A DNA stretch of 19,843 nucleotides, from contig JACQTM010000132.1 of assembly GCA_016210825.1 (NCBI GenBank), positions 1 through 19,843 on the forward strand, in the 5' to 3' direction. Positions 1-7,421 of this stretch are shown here, piece after piece. The DNA is from Hyphomicrobiales bacterium (lineage in GTDB: Bacteria > Pseudomonadota > Alphaproteobacteria > Rhizobiales > Xanthobacteraceae). Position 1 is the first letter of the stretch, and every line of letters starts with the position of its first letter. A model generated the notes under the pieces. The model did no database searches. It was not told where the DNA came from and saw only the letters and a list, made by a program, of their open reading frames with translations. Position numbers and translations under genes: made by a program.

Positions 1-264
1 ACATTGCGCGGGGCTCGTGGCGTTATTCTTTTTGCGTCATGCCCCGTCGTCAAATTGTGCACATGAATTGCGTGCGAATAGCTGCCGTATCCCGTTATCC
101 CACCGTCGACTTTTTATTTTTGCCCGCTCTCCACAACCGAATATGGGCGAGCCTCTAGTGGCTCCCGCCAGACTTTCTATCCTTGTTCTTGCGACTCACC
201 TGGGGGACCGGCTTGGGGAAGCGGTGCTGACGGCACGGACTGGCCGAAGCGATGGGAGGACTTG
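1..264. other. left-edge stretch with no recognisable gene
   Basis: Both strands can be read open over parts of this stretch (17-268 on plus, 177-590 on minus). The predicted peptides are low-complexity, rich in Arg, Ser and Ala, and match no family I know. They look like chance open frames in GC-rich DNA. The last bases before 265 carry a good Shine-Dalgarno sequence (GGGAGGA, 254-260) for the HAD gene. The stretch is therefore probably its upstream region, perhaps with the tail of an intergenic spacer from a neighbour outside the window. No clear promoter was found. Confidence 0.5.
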
Positions 265-921
265 GTGATCATTTTCGACTGCAATGGCGTGCTCGTGGAC
301 AGCGAGCCGATTGTTGCGGCGGTTGTCGCGGAAGAATTCAATCGCGCGGGCTTTCGCGTCACGCCGGACATTATCGCGCGCTTTTTCACCGGACGGCGGC
401 CGGCTGACATGTATGCCGATTTGGAAGCAGCGGTGGACCGCAGGCTGCCGGATAATTTTGGTGCGATTACCGCGGCGGCAATCCTCCGACGGCTGCGTAT
501 CGAACTACGCGCTACGGCGCACGTGACGCATGCGCTTACCTGGCTGCGCGGACCGAAATGCGTCGCTTCGTCCTCATCGATCGACCGCATTTACGTGAGC
601 CTTGAAACGACGGATCTGCTGCGATTCTTCGAACCGCGTTTATTCTCCGCAGACGACGTCGCGTGTGGCAAACCGGCACCCGATCTGTTCCTGCACGCCG
701 CCGCTAAGGCCGGTGTCCTTCCCGTCGATTGCATCGTCGTCGAAGATTCGCCGGTTGGCGTCGCGGCTGCGGTCGCCGCGAACATGACGCCGATCGGATT
801 TGTCGGCGGCAGCCATGCCGGCTTCAATCTCGGTGCGCAACTCGCAACGGCCGGCGCGCGCGCCGTGATCGCAGATATGCGTGCGCTGAAAAGCACGGTA
901 GTCGCGTTACGTGGCTGGTAG
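265..921 (+). CDS. HAD-superfamily hydrolase (subfamily IA, phosphatase / beta-phosphoglucomutase-like)
   Basis: Predicted cytoplasmic HAD hydrolase of 218 residues, a normal length for subfamily IA. Four HAD motifs are visible: motif I DCNGVLVDSE (about residues 5-14, nucleophile D5), motif II in VASSSS (about 101-106), motif III lysine in GKPAPDLF (about K136) and motif IV VVEDSPVG (about 158-165, acidic pair E160-D161). A helical cap domain fits between motifs I and II. The family transfers or hydrolyses phosphate on small molecules; the substrate cannot be read from sequence. GTG at 265 is preferred over TTG at 262 because GGAGG at 255-259 then sits 5 nt upstream. Motif I has Asn where phosphatases normally have the second Asp, the general acid, so activity may be altered. 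The gene converges on the lipoprotein gene with a 23-nt gap and no obvious terminator. Confidence 0.85.
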   Translation: MIIFDCNGVLVDSEPIVAAVVAEEFNRAGFRVTPDIIARFFTGRRPADMYADLEAAVDRRLPDNFGAITAAAILRRLRIELRATAHVTHALTWLRGPKCVASSSSIDRIYVSLETTDLLRFFEPRLFSADDVACGKPAPDLFLHAAAKAGVLPVDCIVVEDSPVGVAAAVAANMTPIGFVGGSHAGFNLGAQLATAGARAVIADMRALKSTVVALRGW

Positions 922-944
922 CATGGCCCTGTAGCGAAAATTTC

Positions 945-1634
945 TTATGACCTGCGCGGCGGATTTGCCGGTTTCTTCGCGGGCTTTTTCGGCGTGTCGG
1001 TTTTTCCCAAGGGATCGAAGCCGATATAGATAATGTAGTTTTCAAGATCAGCGGCGTTCTTTGGATAAGGAAACGCCACGTCCTGCTCGACATGGGTGAA
1101 GGCGACGTTGCTTGAGCCCTCGGGGATGATGACCGGAACCTTGTAGAATTTCGTCCAGACGGTTTTTGATTCCAGCCCCTCCTGTACGACCGCATAACGC
1201 AACGGCACTTCGACCTGTCCTGGCCCGCCAGCTGGACCGAGAATGATACGTCCCTGAACCCCGACCTTGATGGTCATGGTCGATCCGACCAAGGCGCATT
1301 CCCGCGCGGCACGGGCGAACGTCCCCTGGTAACGCAAGGCCAACGCCGAGGTATCGGCGCCACTGCCGATCATATACGTGGACGCGCCCTCGCGGATGGT
1401 GACGCGTGGACAATCTATATCGTCAGGCGACGGTGTACTTGTCTGCCCGGTTGTCTGCGAGAAGGATTGCGCGAATCCGCCGGTGCCGGCAGCAGACGCG
1501 CTGGCCGGATTCGTGGATGAGCCAAACAAGCTGTTGTCGGTGGACGAACAGCCCGCGACGGCGAGCGCAATGCCACACATTGTGGCCACTGATTTCCAGT
1601 GCCCGGTGCGTTGTCCGGTTTGCCAACTATGCAT
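945..1634 (-). CDS. putative lipoprotein of unknown function
   Basis: I do not recognise this protein beyond its type. From the ATG at 1634 it has 229 residues: a short basic start, a hydrophobic run and a lipobox VAGC with the lipidated Cys at about residue 29. It should therefore be an envelope lipoprotein cut by signal peptidase II. A Ser/Thr/Gly/Ala-rich linker (about 30-70) follows, then a probably globular domain of about 140 residues with two further Cys, then a Lys/Pro/Arg-rich tail. A longer start at 1658 is possible. The promoter at 1676-1705 would put transcription initiation near 1669, leaving only about 10 nt of leader for that start, so 1634 is preferred. Homologues probably occur across Hyphomicrobiales, but that is inference. 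Confidence 0.75.
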   Translation of the reverse strand: MHSWQTGQRTGHWKSVATMCGIALAVAGCSSTDNSLFGSSTNPASASAAGTGGFAQSFSQTTGQTSTPSPDDIDCPRVTIREGASTYMIGSGADTSALALRYQGTFARAARECALVGSTMTIKVGVQGRIILGPAGGPGQVEVPLRYAVVQEGLESKTVWTKFYKVPVIIPEGSSNVAFTHVEQDVAFPYPKNAADLENYIIYIGFDPLGKTDTPKKPAKKPANPPRRS

Positions 1635-1675
1635 TATTTCGCTCGTTTTCGGCGCCATTGGCGCTCGACGGTGCG

Positions 1676-1705
1676 ATTATACCAGTGCAACCACGGCAAG
1701 CCCAA
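1676..1705 (-). promoter_or_regulatory. sigma-70-like promoter for the lipoprotein gene
   Basis: On the minus strand a perfect -10 hexamer TATAAT (1681-1676) lies 18 nt downstream of TTGGGC (1705-1700), which matches four of six positions of TTGACA. Initiation would fall near 1669, about 35 nt before the ATG at 1634. This is the best-matching sigma-70 promoter I found in the window. It separates the lipoprotein gene from the thrC-M16-GNAT group upstream. Inferred from sequence only. Confidence 0.55.
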
Positions 1706-1741
1706 GGCACGCCCATGGCACGCGGGGGATTTGGTTAAGCC

Positions 1742-2323
1742 CTAATCCTCGTTCGCCAATCGGCTATAGAGTACATGGTCCTGCCAGATGCCATTGATGC
1801 ATAGGTATTGACGCGCATAGCCCTCGCGCTTGAAGCCGGTTTTGTCCAGGAGCGCGATGGACGCGGCATTGGTTGGGATGCAGGCGGCCTCGATACGATG
1901 CAGCCGCAACGCATCAAAGGCGAACGGTATTAATGCCCGCACGGCGGCCGTCATGTAGCCGCGCCGTGCGTATGGCTCACCGATCCAATAGCCGAGACTT
2001 GCCGCTTGCGCGACGCCACGACGCAGATTGGTCAGCGTCAATCCGCCGAGCAACGTATTGCTGCCCTTGTCGAAAAGAAGAAAAGGATAGGCTACGTCGT
2101 TACGCAAATCCTCAGCATAGCGCTTGAGCCTTCGACGATAGGCGCCGCGGGTGAGATCGTCGGCAGGCCACGTCGGTTCCCATGGCGTGAGAAAATCGTG
2201 GCTCGTCGCGCGCAGGGCGGTCCATGCTGGGAAATCCGTCATCTGCGGCGCCCGCAGGAAAATGCCCTCGCCCATGATCAGGGGCAACGGTTCGCTGACG
2301 CTAATGTTGCGAAAGAGCGCCAT
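1742..2323 (-). CDS. GNAT N-acetyltransferase, RimJ/RimL type
   Basis: A 193-residue acetyltransferase of the GNAT fold, RimJ/RimL-like subgroup, expected to move an acetyl group from acetyl-CoA to an amino group (a protein N-terminus or a small molecule). Visible marks are FLRAPQMTDFPAW near the N-terminus, LGYWIGEPYARRGYM in the middle (RRGYM is the acetyl-CoA pyrophosphate loop of motif A), and NAASIALLDKTGFKREG near the C-terminus, the classic Asn-Ala-x-Ser plus GF-x-x-EG segment. It starts 9 nt after the M16 peptidase stop and lacks a good Shine-Dalgarno sequence, so its translation is probably coupled to the upstream gene. The substrate is unknown. The gene begins with MALFRN; another ATG at residue 17 is less likely because it would cut into the first strand. 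Confidence 0.88.
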   Translation of the reverse strand: MALFRNISVSEPLPLIMGEGIFLRAPQMTDFPAWTALRATSHDFLTPWEPTWPADDLTRGAYRRRLKRYAEDLRNDVAYPFLLFDKGSNTLLGGLTLTNLRRGVAQAASLGYWIGEPYARRGYMTAAVRALIPFAFDALRLHRIEAACIPTNAASIALLDKTGFKREGYARQYLCINGIWQDHVLYSRLANED

Positions 2324-2332
2324 GGAGTGCGA

Positions 2333-3604
2333 TCAGACGGCTCGTTGCGCCAGACTTTCCGCGATCGCGGCGGCGCTCTCAAGGTTGCGGCCGGGTCCGA
2401 CTGCGGCGATGGCCGGCCGGCTGCGATCAATAAGCGCGCGTCCCGCTGATTTTGCACTATCGACCGTGACCGCTTCGACTTTGCCGATGATTTCCTCGAG
2501 TGGCATCGGACGCCCATATGCCAGCATCTGGCGGGCAAGCTGCTCCGCGCGCGCGCTCGAGCTTTCGAGCGCCATCAATAGGCCGGCTTTCATCTGCGCC
2601 TTGGCGCGCGCGATCTCCGCCTCGTTGATCGTTTCGGCGGCGCCTGTCATCTGGTCAATGACGATCTGCATCAATTCCGGCAGGTCGGCGGCGTCAGTCC
2701 CGGCATAGAGACCGAAAAACCCGGTGTCGGTATAGGGCATGTGGAAGCTGTAGATCGAGTAACACAGGCCGCGAATTTCACGAACCTCCTGAAACAGCCG
2801 CGACGACATTCCCCCGCCCAGCACACTTGTGAAGACCTGCAAGCTGTAAAGATCGGGATCGCCGAGAGGCACACCCTGCAGCGCAAGGGCGATGTGCGCC
2901 TGCTCGAGATTGCGCTTTTCGATTCGAGCGCCGCCGGCGAAGCGCGCAGGTTCCGGCGGCGGTGCTGCGGGCCCGGTAAAGCTGATAAATCGCCGCTCGG
3001 CTTCGGCGACGACACGGTCATGTTCCACGGCACCAGCCGCCGCCACTACCATGTCCGGCGCGCGGTAGTTGCGTGACAGATATGCGCGCAGCCTCCTGGC
3101 GTTGAAGGAGCGCACGCTTGCCGGAGTGCCGAGAATCGAGCGGCCGACGGACTGCCCAGGAAAGGCGGTTTCCTGCAGATACTCGAAAACGAGATCATCC
3201 GGTGTGTCCTGTGTGGCGCCGATTTCCTGCACGATCACATTCTGCTCGCGGCTAAGCTCCTCCGGATCGAAGGACGGATCGGCAAGAATGTCGGAAAGCA
3301 CATCGAGCGCCAGCGGAACATCCGCCTTAAGCACGCGTGCGTAATATGCAGTCGTTTCGACGCTGGTCGCGGCATTGATATCGCCGCCAACGGCCTCGAT
3401 CTCTTCGGCGATCTGTCGCGCGGTGCGCCGCGACGTCCCTTTGAACGCCATATGCTCCAGCAAATGCGAGATTCCGTGCTCGTCGGTAAGCTCGTCACGG
3501 CTGCCGGCGGCTGTCCACACACCGAGCGAGGCGGTCTCCAGATGCGGCATCGTGTCGGTTACGACCGCGAGACCCGATTTCAATCGCGTGACTTCTACGC
3601 TCAT
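2333..3604 (-). CDS. M16 family zinc metallopeptidase (processing peptidase-like)
   Basis: A 423-residue peptidase of family M16B, the bacterial relatives of the mitochondrial processing peptidase beta subunit. The inverted zinc motif HLLEH is at residues 47-51, and the third zinc ligand is Glu127, exactly 76 residues after His51, as the family requires. The GGGMSSRLFQEVRE segment in the C-terminal half is the other family landmark. The start at 3604 is chosen over a longer open frame reaching 3748 because it has a strong Shine-Dalgarno sequence (GAAGGAG, 7 nt spacing) and gives the usual MSVEVTRLKSG beginning. Its ATG overlaps the thrC stop as ATGA (3601-3604), which indicates translational coupling. 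No signal peptide is seen, so it is probably cytoplasmic. The native substrate is unknown. Confidence 0.93.
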   Translation of the reverse strand: MSVEVTRLKSGLAVVTDTMPHLETASLGVWTAAGSRDELTDEHGISHLLEHMAFKGTSRRTARQIAEEIEAVGGDINAATSVETTAYYARVLKADVPLALDVLSDILADPSFDPEELSREQNVIVQEIGATQDTPDDLVFEYLQETAFPGQSVGRSILGTPASVRSFNARRLRAYLSRNYRAPDMVVAAAGAVEHDRVVAEAERRFISFTGPAAPPPEPARFAGGARIEKRNLEQAHIALALQGVPLGDPDLYSLQVFTSVLGGGMSSRLFQEVREIRGLCYSIYSFHMPYTDTGFFGLYAGTDAADLPELMQIVIDQMTGAAETINEAEIARAKAQMKAGLLMALESSSARAEQLARQMLAYGRPMPLEEIIGKVEAVTVDSAKSAGRALIDRSRPAIAAVGPGRNLESAAAIAESLAQRAV

Positions 3605-5016
3605 GCGGCAGCTCCTTCGCGCGCGGCACGGCTGGCCGCGAGAATGTAACGTTCGAGTTGAGCCTGATCGGCCGGCAGTTCGGTGACCCGCTCGGGGCGC
3701 GCCGGCAGATCGGCGAGCCAATCGGGCAGTGGCGGACGGGCGCCGCACGCCGCCTCGACGGCGTCGGGAAACTTCGCGGCATGGGCCGTGCCGAGCACGA
3801 TCATGGGGATGGCCGGATCGCGTGCCTCTTTTTCAGCAACCGCGATGCCGACGGCGGTATGCGGATCGATGAAATGACCGGTCTCGCGCCGCACGGTGCG
3901 GATCGTGGCGGCGACCTCGTCTTCATCGGCGCGATCGGCGGAAAAGCGCGCGCGGATCGCCGCCAGTGCCTGCGGCGCAATGCCGAAACGGCGCGATTGC
4001 GCAAGCGAAGACATCAACGCGCGTACCTTGACGCCGTCACGGGCATAGGCCTCGAATAGCAACCGTTCGAAATTCGAAGAAACCTGGATATCCATCGACG
4101 GCGACGTGGTTGGCACGACATCGTGTAATTCGTAGATGCCGCTCGCAAGTGCGCGCACAAGAATGTCATTAACGTTTGTCGCCACCACGAGGCGATCGAT
4201 CGGAAGACCCATGCATTGGGCAACGAAGCCCGCGAATACATCGCCGAAATTACCCGTCGGCACCGTGAAGGCGACCTTGCGATGCGGCGCGCCGAGCGCT
4301 GCCGCAGCGGTGAAGTAATAGACCGCCTGCGCCACGACCCGCGCCCAGTTGATTGAATTAACGCCCGAGAGCCGTACGCGGTCGCGAAAGGCGTGGTGAT
4401 TGAACAGGCCTTTCACAAGTGCCTGACAGTCATCGAAGGTCCCATCGACTGCGATCGTATGCACGTTGCTGGCGGCGGTCGTGGTCATCATTCGCCGCTG
4501 CACATCGGAGATGCGGCCTTTCGGAAACAGCACGATCATGTCAACCCGATGGTGGTCACGGAACGCTTCGACCGCGGCGCCGCCCGTGTCGCCCGAGGTG
4601 GCGACAATGATAGTCGCGCGCTCCCCGCGCGCCTCGAGCGCGTGATCCATGAGCCGCGCCAGAAATTGCATGGCGAGATCCTTGAACGCCAGCGTGGGGC
4701 CATGAAAGAGCTCAAGCACGAAAGTATTGACATCGAGCTGGGCGAGCGGCGCGACGGCGGGATGGCGGAAAGTGCCATAGGCCTCGCGTGCGATACGGGC
4801 GAGTTCACCGTCGGCGATTTCACCACCGGTGAAAGGACGGATCACCTCGCTTGCGACCTCGGCATAATGGCGGCCCGCAAGTCCCGCGATGGTTTCACGG
4901 GACAGCTGCGGCCAGCTTTCCGGTACGTACAGTCCCCCGTCGCGGGCGAGGCCCGCGAGGATGGCATCGATAAAACCGAGCGGCGGGGCTTCACCCCGGG
5001 TGGAGATGTAACGCAA
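3601..5016 (-). CDS. thrC: threonine synthase
   Basis: Catalyses the last step of threonine synthesis, O-phospho-L-homoserine to threonine plus phosphate, with pyridoxal phosphate in the cytoplasm. From a TTG start at 5016 it has 471 residues. Visible features: an N-terminal STRGEAPPLGF segment, the PLP-lysine motif FHGPTLAFKDLAMQF (Lys about 112), ATSGDTGGAA (phosphate-binding loop), SGVNSINWARVVAQ and PTGNFGD, all typical of the long type of threonine synthase. TTG at 5016 is preferred because AAGGA lies 7 nt upstream and homologues begin just before RYxSTRG. ATG at 5049 is an alternative, but it has GGAG directly abutting the codon. The gene ends in a 4-nt overlap with the M16 peptidase and lies 147 nt after surf1, so it may be read from the oxidase operon or from its own promoter; none is obvious in the gap. 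Confidence 0.95.
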   Translation of the reverse strand: MRYISTRGEAPPLGFIDAILAGLARDGGLYVPESWPQLSRETIAGLAGRHYAEVASEVIRPFTGGEIADGELARIAREAYGTFRHPAVAPLAQLDVNTFVLELFHGPTLAFKDLAMQFLARLMDHALEARGERATIIVATSGDTGGAAVEAFRDHHRVDMIVLFPKGRISDVQRRMMTTTAASNVHTIAVDGTFDDCQALVKGLFNHHAFRDRVRLSGVNSINWARVVAQAVYYFTAAAALGAPHRKVAFTVPTGNFGDVFAGFVAQCMGLPIDRLVVATNVNDILVRALASGIYELHDVVPTTSPSMDIQVSSNFERLLFEAYARDGVKVRALMSSLAQSRRFGIAPQALAAIRARFSADRADEDEVAATIRTVRRETGHFIDPHTAVGIAVAEKEARDPAIPMIVLGTAHAAKFPDAVEAACGARPPLPDWLADLPARPERVTELPADQAQLERYILAASRAAREGAAA

Positions 5017-5163
5017 GGCGTCTTCCTTCTGACGTCGCGAAAAGCCCATCTCCGACGCTAATCCTCGTTCCCGCGCCGGATTTAAGTTATTGAGTTTACG
5101 AGGTTCCTAGGTAGAAACTGGGCGTGAGCCAAGATTGCAAAGACTAGTGCCTGGGCTTCGCTT

Positions 5164-5934
5164 TCACAAGGAAGCGCCACGTCTGCGTTTTCCATCAGGG
5201 ATCTTACGCCCGTCGCCCTTGGCCCACACGAAGAAGACGACCAACAGCACGCCGGCGAGACCAAACCAGGTCAGCGCATAGCCGAGGTGATAGTTACTGA
5301 GATTGACCGTGAGCCGGCCGGGTCGCGGTAACCCGCCGGGCGGCATCGGCGATTCCTGCTCGATATAGAAGGGCGCCACGGCGCCAATACTCTTCGTCGC
5401 GGCAATCGATAGGTGATCGCGCACGAACCACACATTGCGCTCGACATCGGCTTTGGGTGAGAGCGTGCCAGTTGCTTCGGGCCATCGCATCACGCCGACG
5501 ATATTGACGACGCCGGAAACGCGTCGCGCCGCCCCACCCTCCTTCGGTCTGTCGGCTCCCGGAATAAAACCGCGATTGACCATGACGAGACCGCCGGGTG
5601 CACGCGCGGGGGTAAAGACCCAATATCCTTGACCGGAAACGTCGGTACGAAACGCCGAGCCGGTCGTGTAAACGAGCGCTTCCTTTTCGCTCAGGAACTC
5701 GGCCGGAAATGTGACGCGCCGGAATTCATCATCGGTTTGATTGAGCCTTCCCCATTCCCGTGGCGATGGCAACGCAGCCGGCGACATCAACACCCTTTGC
5801 GTGACATTGGCTATCAGTTCTTCCTTCCACGCCTTGCGTTGGAGCTGCCAGATGCCAAGCCCTATCAGGATCGCGAATGCGGTTATCGTCACCAACGTCG
5901 GAACGAGCAAGCCGCGAGACTTGCGCACATTCAT
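5164..5934 (-). CDS. surf1: SURF1 family cytochrome oxidase biogenesis protein
   Basis: A 256-residue inner-membrane assembly factor; SURF1/Shy1 proteins help insert or retain heme a during maturation of aa3 oxidase subunit I. The classic architecture is present: a first membrane helix (about 10-29) followed by LGIWQLQRKAWKEELI, a periplasmic domain with RVTFPAEF and VMVNRGFIP, and a second helix (about 218-237) preceded by NYHLGYALTWFGL. The C-terminus is basic. Its ATG overlaps the DUF983 stop (ATGA, 5931-5934), and its Shine-Dalgarno GGAG lies inside the DUF983 coding end, so the two genes are translationally coupled. Its place at the end of the cta cluster fits a role in assembling the oxidase encoded upstream. 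Confidence 0.95.
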   Translation of the reverse strand: MNVRKSRGLLVPTLVTITAFAILIGLGIWQLQRKAWKEELIANVTQRVLMSPAALPSPREWGRLNQTDDEFRRVTFPAEFLSEKEALVYTTGSAFRTDVSGQGYWVFTPARAPGGLVMVNRGFIPGADRPKEGGAARRVSGVVNIVGVMRWPEATGTLSPKADVERNVWFVRDHLSIAATKSIGAVAPFYIEQESPMPPGGLPRPGRLTVNLSNYHLGYALTWFGLAGVLLVVFFVWAKGDGRKIPDGKRRRGASL

Positions 5935-6320
5935 AATCGATCTCCACGTTCGAGCCGCCCTTCAGCCGCCTTGTGATGAAATTGGAGTGCGATCAGCAAG
6001 CTCTTGAGCGTGCGGAGCGGCAGCAGCGTCACGACGAGAATGAGCGGCCCCCATAGCGCCGCATGAAGCCAATAGGGCGGCCGGTACAAGAATTCGACCA
6101 AGAGCGCGGCAAACACCACGATGAAGCCGCCAAGCAGGATGACGAAGACGGCCGGGCCATCGCCGGCGTCGGCGAACGCATAATCGAGTCCACAGGCCTC
6201 ACAGCGCGGGCGTAAGGTCAGGAACCCCTGGAACAACTTGCCTTTACCGCAGCGCGGGCAGCGGCAAGTCAGTCCCGCGATCGCGGGCGACACTGGAGCC
6301 GTAGGGGCCTTGTCATTCAT
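5931..6320 (-). CDS. DUF983 zinc-ribbon membrane protein
   Basis: A 129-residue protein of the DUF983 family, commonly found beside ctaE and surf1 in alphaproteobacteria; its function is unproven. The N-terminal part has a zinc-ribbon pattern, CxCxxC at residues 19-24 and CxxC at 40-43. It is followed by two hydrophobic helices (about 56-78 and 86-104) and a short basic tail. It begins with a good Shine-Dalgarno sequence (GGAAGG, 8 nt spacing). It lies 182 nt after ctaE and overlaps surf1 by 4 nt, so it belongs to the distal, assembly part of the oxidase cluster. A role in metal handling or membrane-linked oxidase assembly is plausible from position only. Confidence 0.88.
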   Translation of the reverse strand: MNDKAPTAPVSPAIAGLTCRCPRCGKGKLFQGFLTLRPRCEACGLDYAFADAGDGPAVFVILLGGFIVVFAALLVEFLYRPPYWLHAALWGPLILVVTLLPLRTLKSLLIALQFHHKAAEGRLERGDRL

Positions 6321-6413
6321 CGGACTTGCCTTCCAAATCGCCTAAGGCGCGCGGCAATGACGTTAAAGAACATATGCGCATGCAGGTCGAAACGCGAAGG
6401 AGCGGCTTCGATC

Positions 6414-6471
6414 TCGGGTTTACCCGAATCCGATAAAATGTGGCACGTAAGTCGGCTATGACCGACTTGCG
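6414..6471 (-). other. two inverted repeats in the ctaE-DUF983 gap
   Basis: The 182-nt gap downstream of ctaE (6321-6502) contains a hairpin at 6446-6471, with arms CGTAAGTCGG / CCGACTTGCG, one mismatch and a 6-nt loop, and a compact palindrome TCGGGT-TT-ACCCGA at 6414-6427. Read on the minus strand, the first hairpin is followed within a few bases by a short T-rich tract (TTTTAT). It could act as a partial terminator or as an RNA-stabilising element that lets the three main subunits be expressed above DUF983 and surf1. Neither stem is strong enough to call a terminator with certainty. Confidence 0.45.
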
Positions 6472-6502
6472 TAGCCGCCCATTCTCGAACCCACTGAAAC
6501 CG

Positions 6503-7366
6503 CTAATGACCGCCGGCCGCGCGTGCAGCGCTCTCCACGCCTGAACCCCAAACGTAGATGCAGGCGAACAGGAATAGCCACACGACGTCGACGAAGTGCC
6601 AATACCAAGCGGCGAATTCGAAGCCGAGATGCTGCTTTGGATTGAAATGCCCGAGGAAAGCGCGCAGCAGGCAAACCATCAGGAAGATAGAGCCTATGAT
6701 GACATGGGCGCCGTGGAAGCCGGTCGCCATGAAGAATGTCGCGCCATAGATGTGCCCTTTATAGGCAAAGGCGGCATGGCTGTATTCGTAAGCTTGCACC
6801 GCGGTGAAGGAGACGCCGAGCACGATGGTGCAGATCAAGCCCCATTTCATACCCTGGCGATCATCTTCCAGCAGCGCATGGTGCGCCCAGGTCACCGTCG
6901 TGCCCGACGTTAAAAGAATCAGCGTATTGAGCAATGGCAAATGCCAGGGATCGAAAGTCTCGATTCCCTTTGGCGGCCATACCCCACCGAGAAATTCGTC
7001 ACGCGCGACTTGATGCACGTCGGTTGGAAACAGCGCCGTGTTGAAATAGGCCCAGAACCAAGCGACGAAAAACATCACCTCTGATGCGATGAATAGAATC
7101 ATCCCGTAGCGGTGAGAGATCTGGACGACGCGTGTATGGTAACCCTCGTATTGCGCCTCGCGCACCACGTCGCGCCACCATCCGAACATCGTGTAGATCG
7201 CACCAATCGCGCCAAGCCCGAATACGAACGGGGCGGCAGCGAATGAGTTGTGCATCCAACCAATGGCGCCAACCGCGAGGAAGAAAACCGACACGGCGCC
7301 GATTGCCGGCCAAGGGCTTGGATCGACCAAGTGGTAATCATGTTGAATTTTATGCGCCTCGGCCAT
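6503..7366 (-). CDS. ctaE: cytochrome c oxidase subunit III
   Basis: Subunit III of aa3-type cytochrome c oxidase, an integral inner-membrane protein that stabilises subunit I and proton uptake. It has 287 residues with about seven hydrophobic helices. Family marks include the HDYHLVDPSPWP N-terminus, FVAWFWAYFNTALFP, TWAHHALLEDDR (with its acidic loop), ATGFHGAHVIIG and a C-terminal WYWHFVDVVWLFLFACIYVWG. It starts at the ATG preceded by GGAG at 9 nt. It lies 55 nt after ctaG, and a small hairpin (7395-7411) sits in that gap. The separation from ctaC and ctaD by ctaB, coxF and ctaG is normal for alphaproteobacteria. Confidence 0.97.
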   Translation of the reverse strand: MAEAHKIQHDYHLVDPSPWPAIGAVSVFFLAVGAIGWMHNSFAAAPFVFGLGAIGAIYTMFGWWRDVVREAQYEGYHTRVVQISHRYGMILFIASEVMFFVAWFWAYFNTALFPTDVHQVARDEFLGGVWPPKGIETFDPWHLPLLNTLILLTSGTTVTWAHHALLEDDRQGMKWGLICTIVLGVSFTAVQAYEYSHAAFAYKGHIYGATFFMATGFHGAHVIIGSIFLMVCLLRAFLGHFNPKQHLGFEFAAWYWHFVDVVWLFLFACIYVWGSGVESAARAAGGH

Positions 7367-7394
7367 CGGTAATATCTCCGTTCCTTTTCCTTTG

Positions 7395-7411
7395 GCGGCG
7401 TGCAGCGCCGC
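7395..7411 (-). other. small GC hairpin between ctaG and ctaE
   Basis: GCGGCG (7395-7400) and CGCCGC (7406-7411) form a perfect 6-bp stem with a 5-nt loop, 29 nt after the ctaG stop and ahead of the ctaE ribosome-binding region. No T-tract follows on the minus strand, so it is not a Rho-independent terminator. It may protect or delimit the ctaE message. The short stem could also be chance in GC-rich DNA. Confidence 0.3.
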
Positions 7412-7421
7412 TGCGTCAAGC

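Noticed and set aside
17..590. Open frames at the left edge on both strands
   Set aside because: Arg/Ser-rich peptides without motifs; one runs through the HAD gene antisense, the other ends in the HAD start.
3605..3748. N-terminal extension of the M16 peptidase frame
   Set aside because: It overlaps thrC coding sequence, is Arg-rich, and the downstream ATG has a strong ribosome-binding site and the family-typical start.
4393..5061. Plus-strand open frame of 222 codons opposite thrC
   Set aside because: It lies wholly within thrC, whose product is unmistakable, and its peptide has no domain signs.
1742..5070. A 13-nt sequence (CTAATCCTCGTTC) found at 1742-1754 and again at 5058-5070, flanking the thrC-M16-GNAT group
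   Set aside because: Tempting as a direct repeat from an insertion, but a match of this length is expected by chance in 20 kb on two strands, and one copy is within the GNAT coding end.
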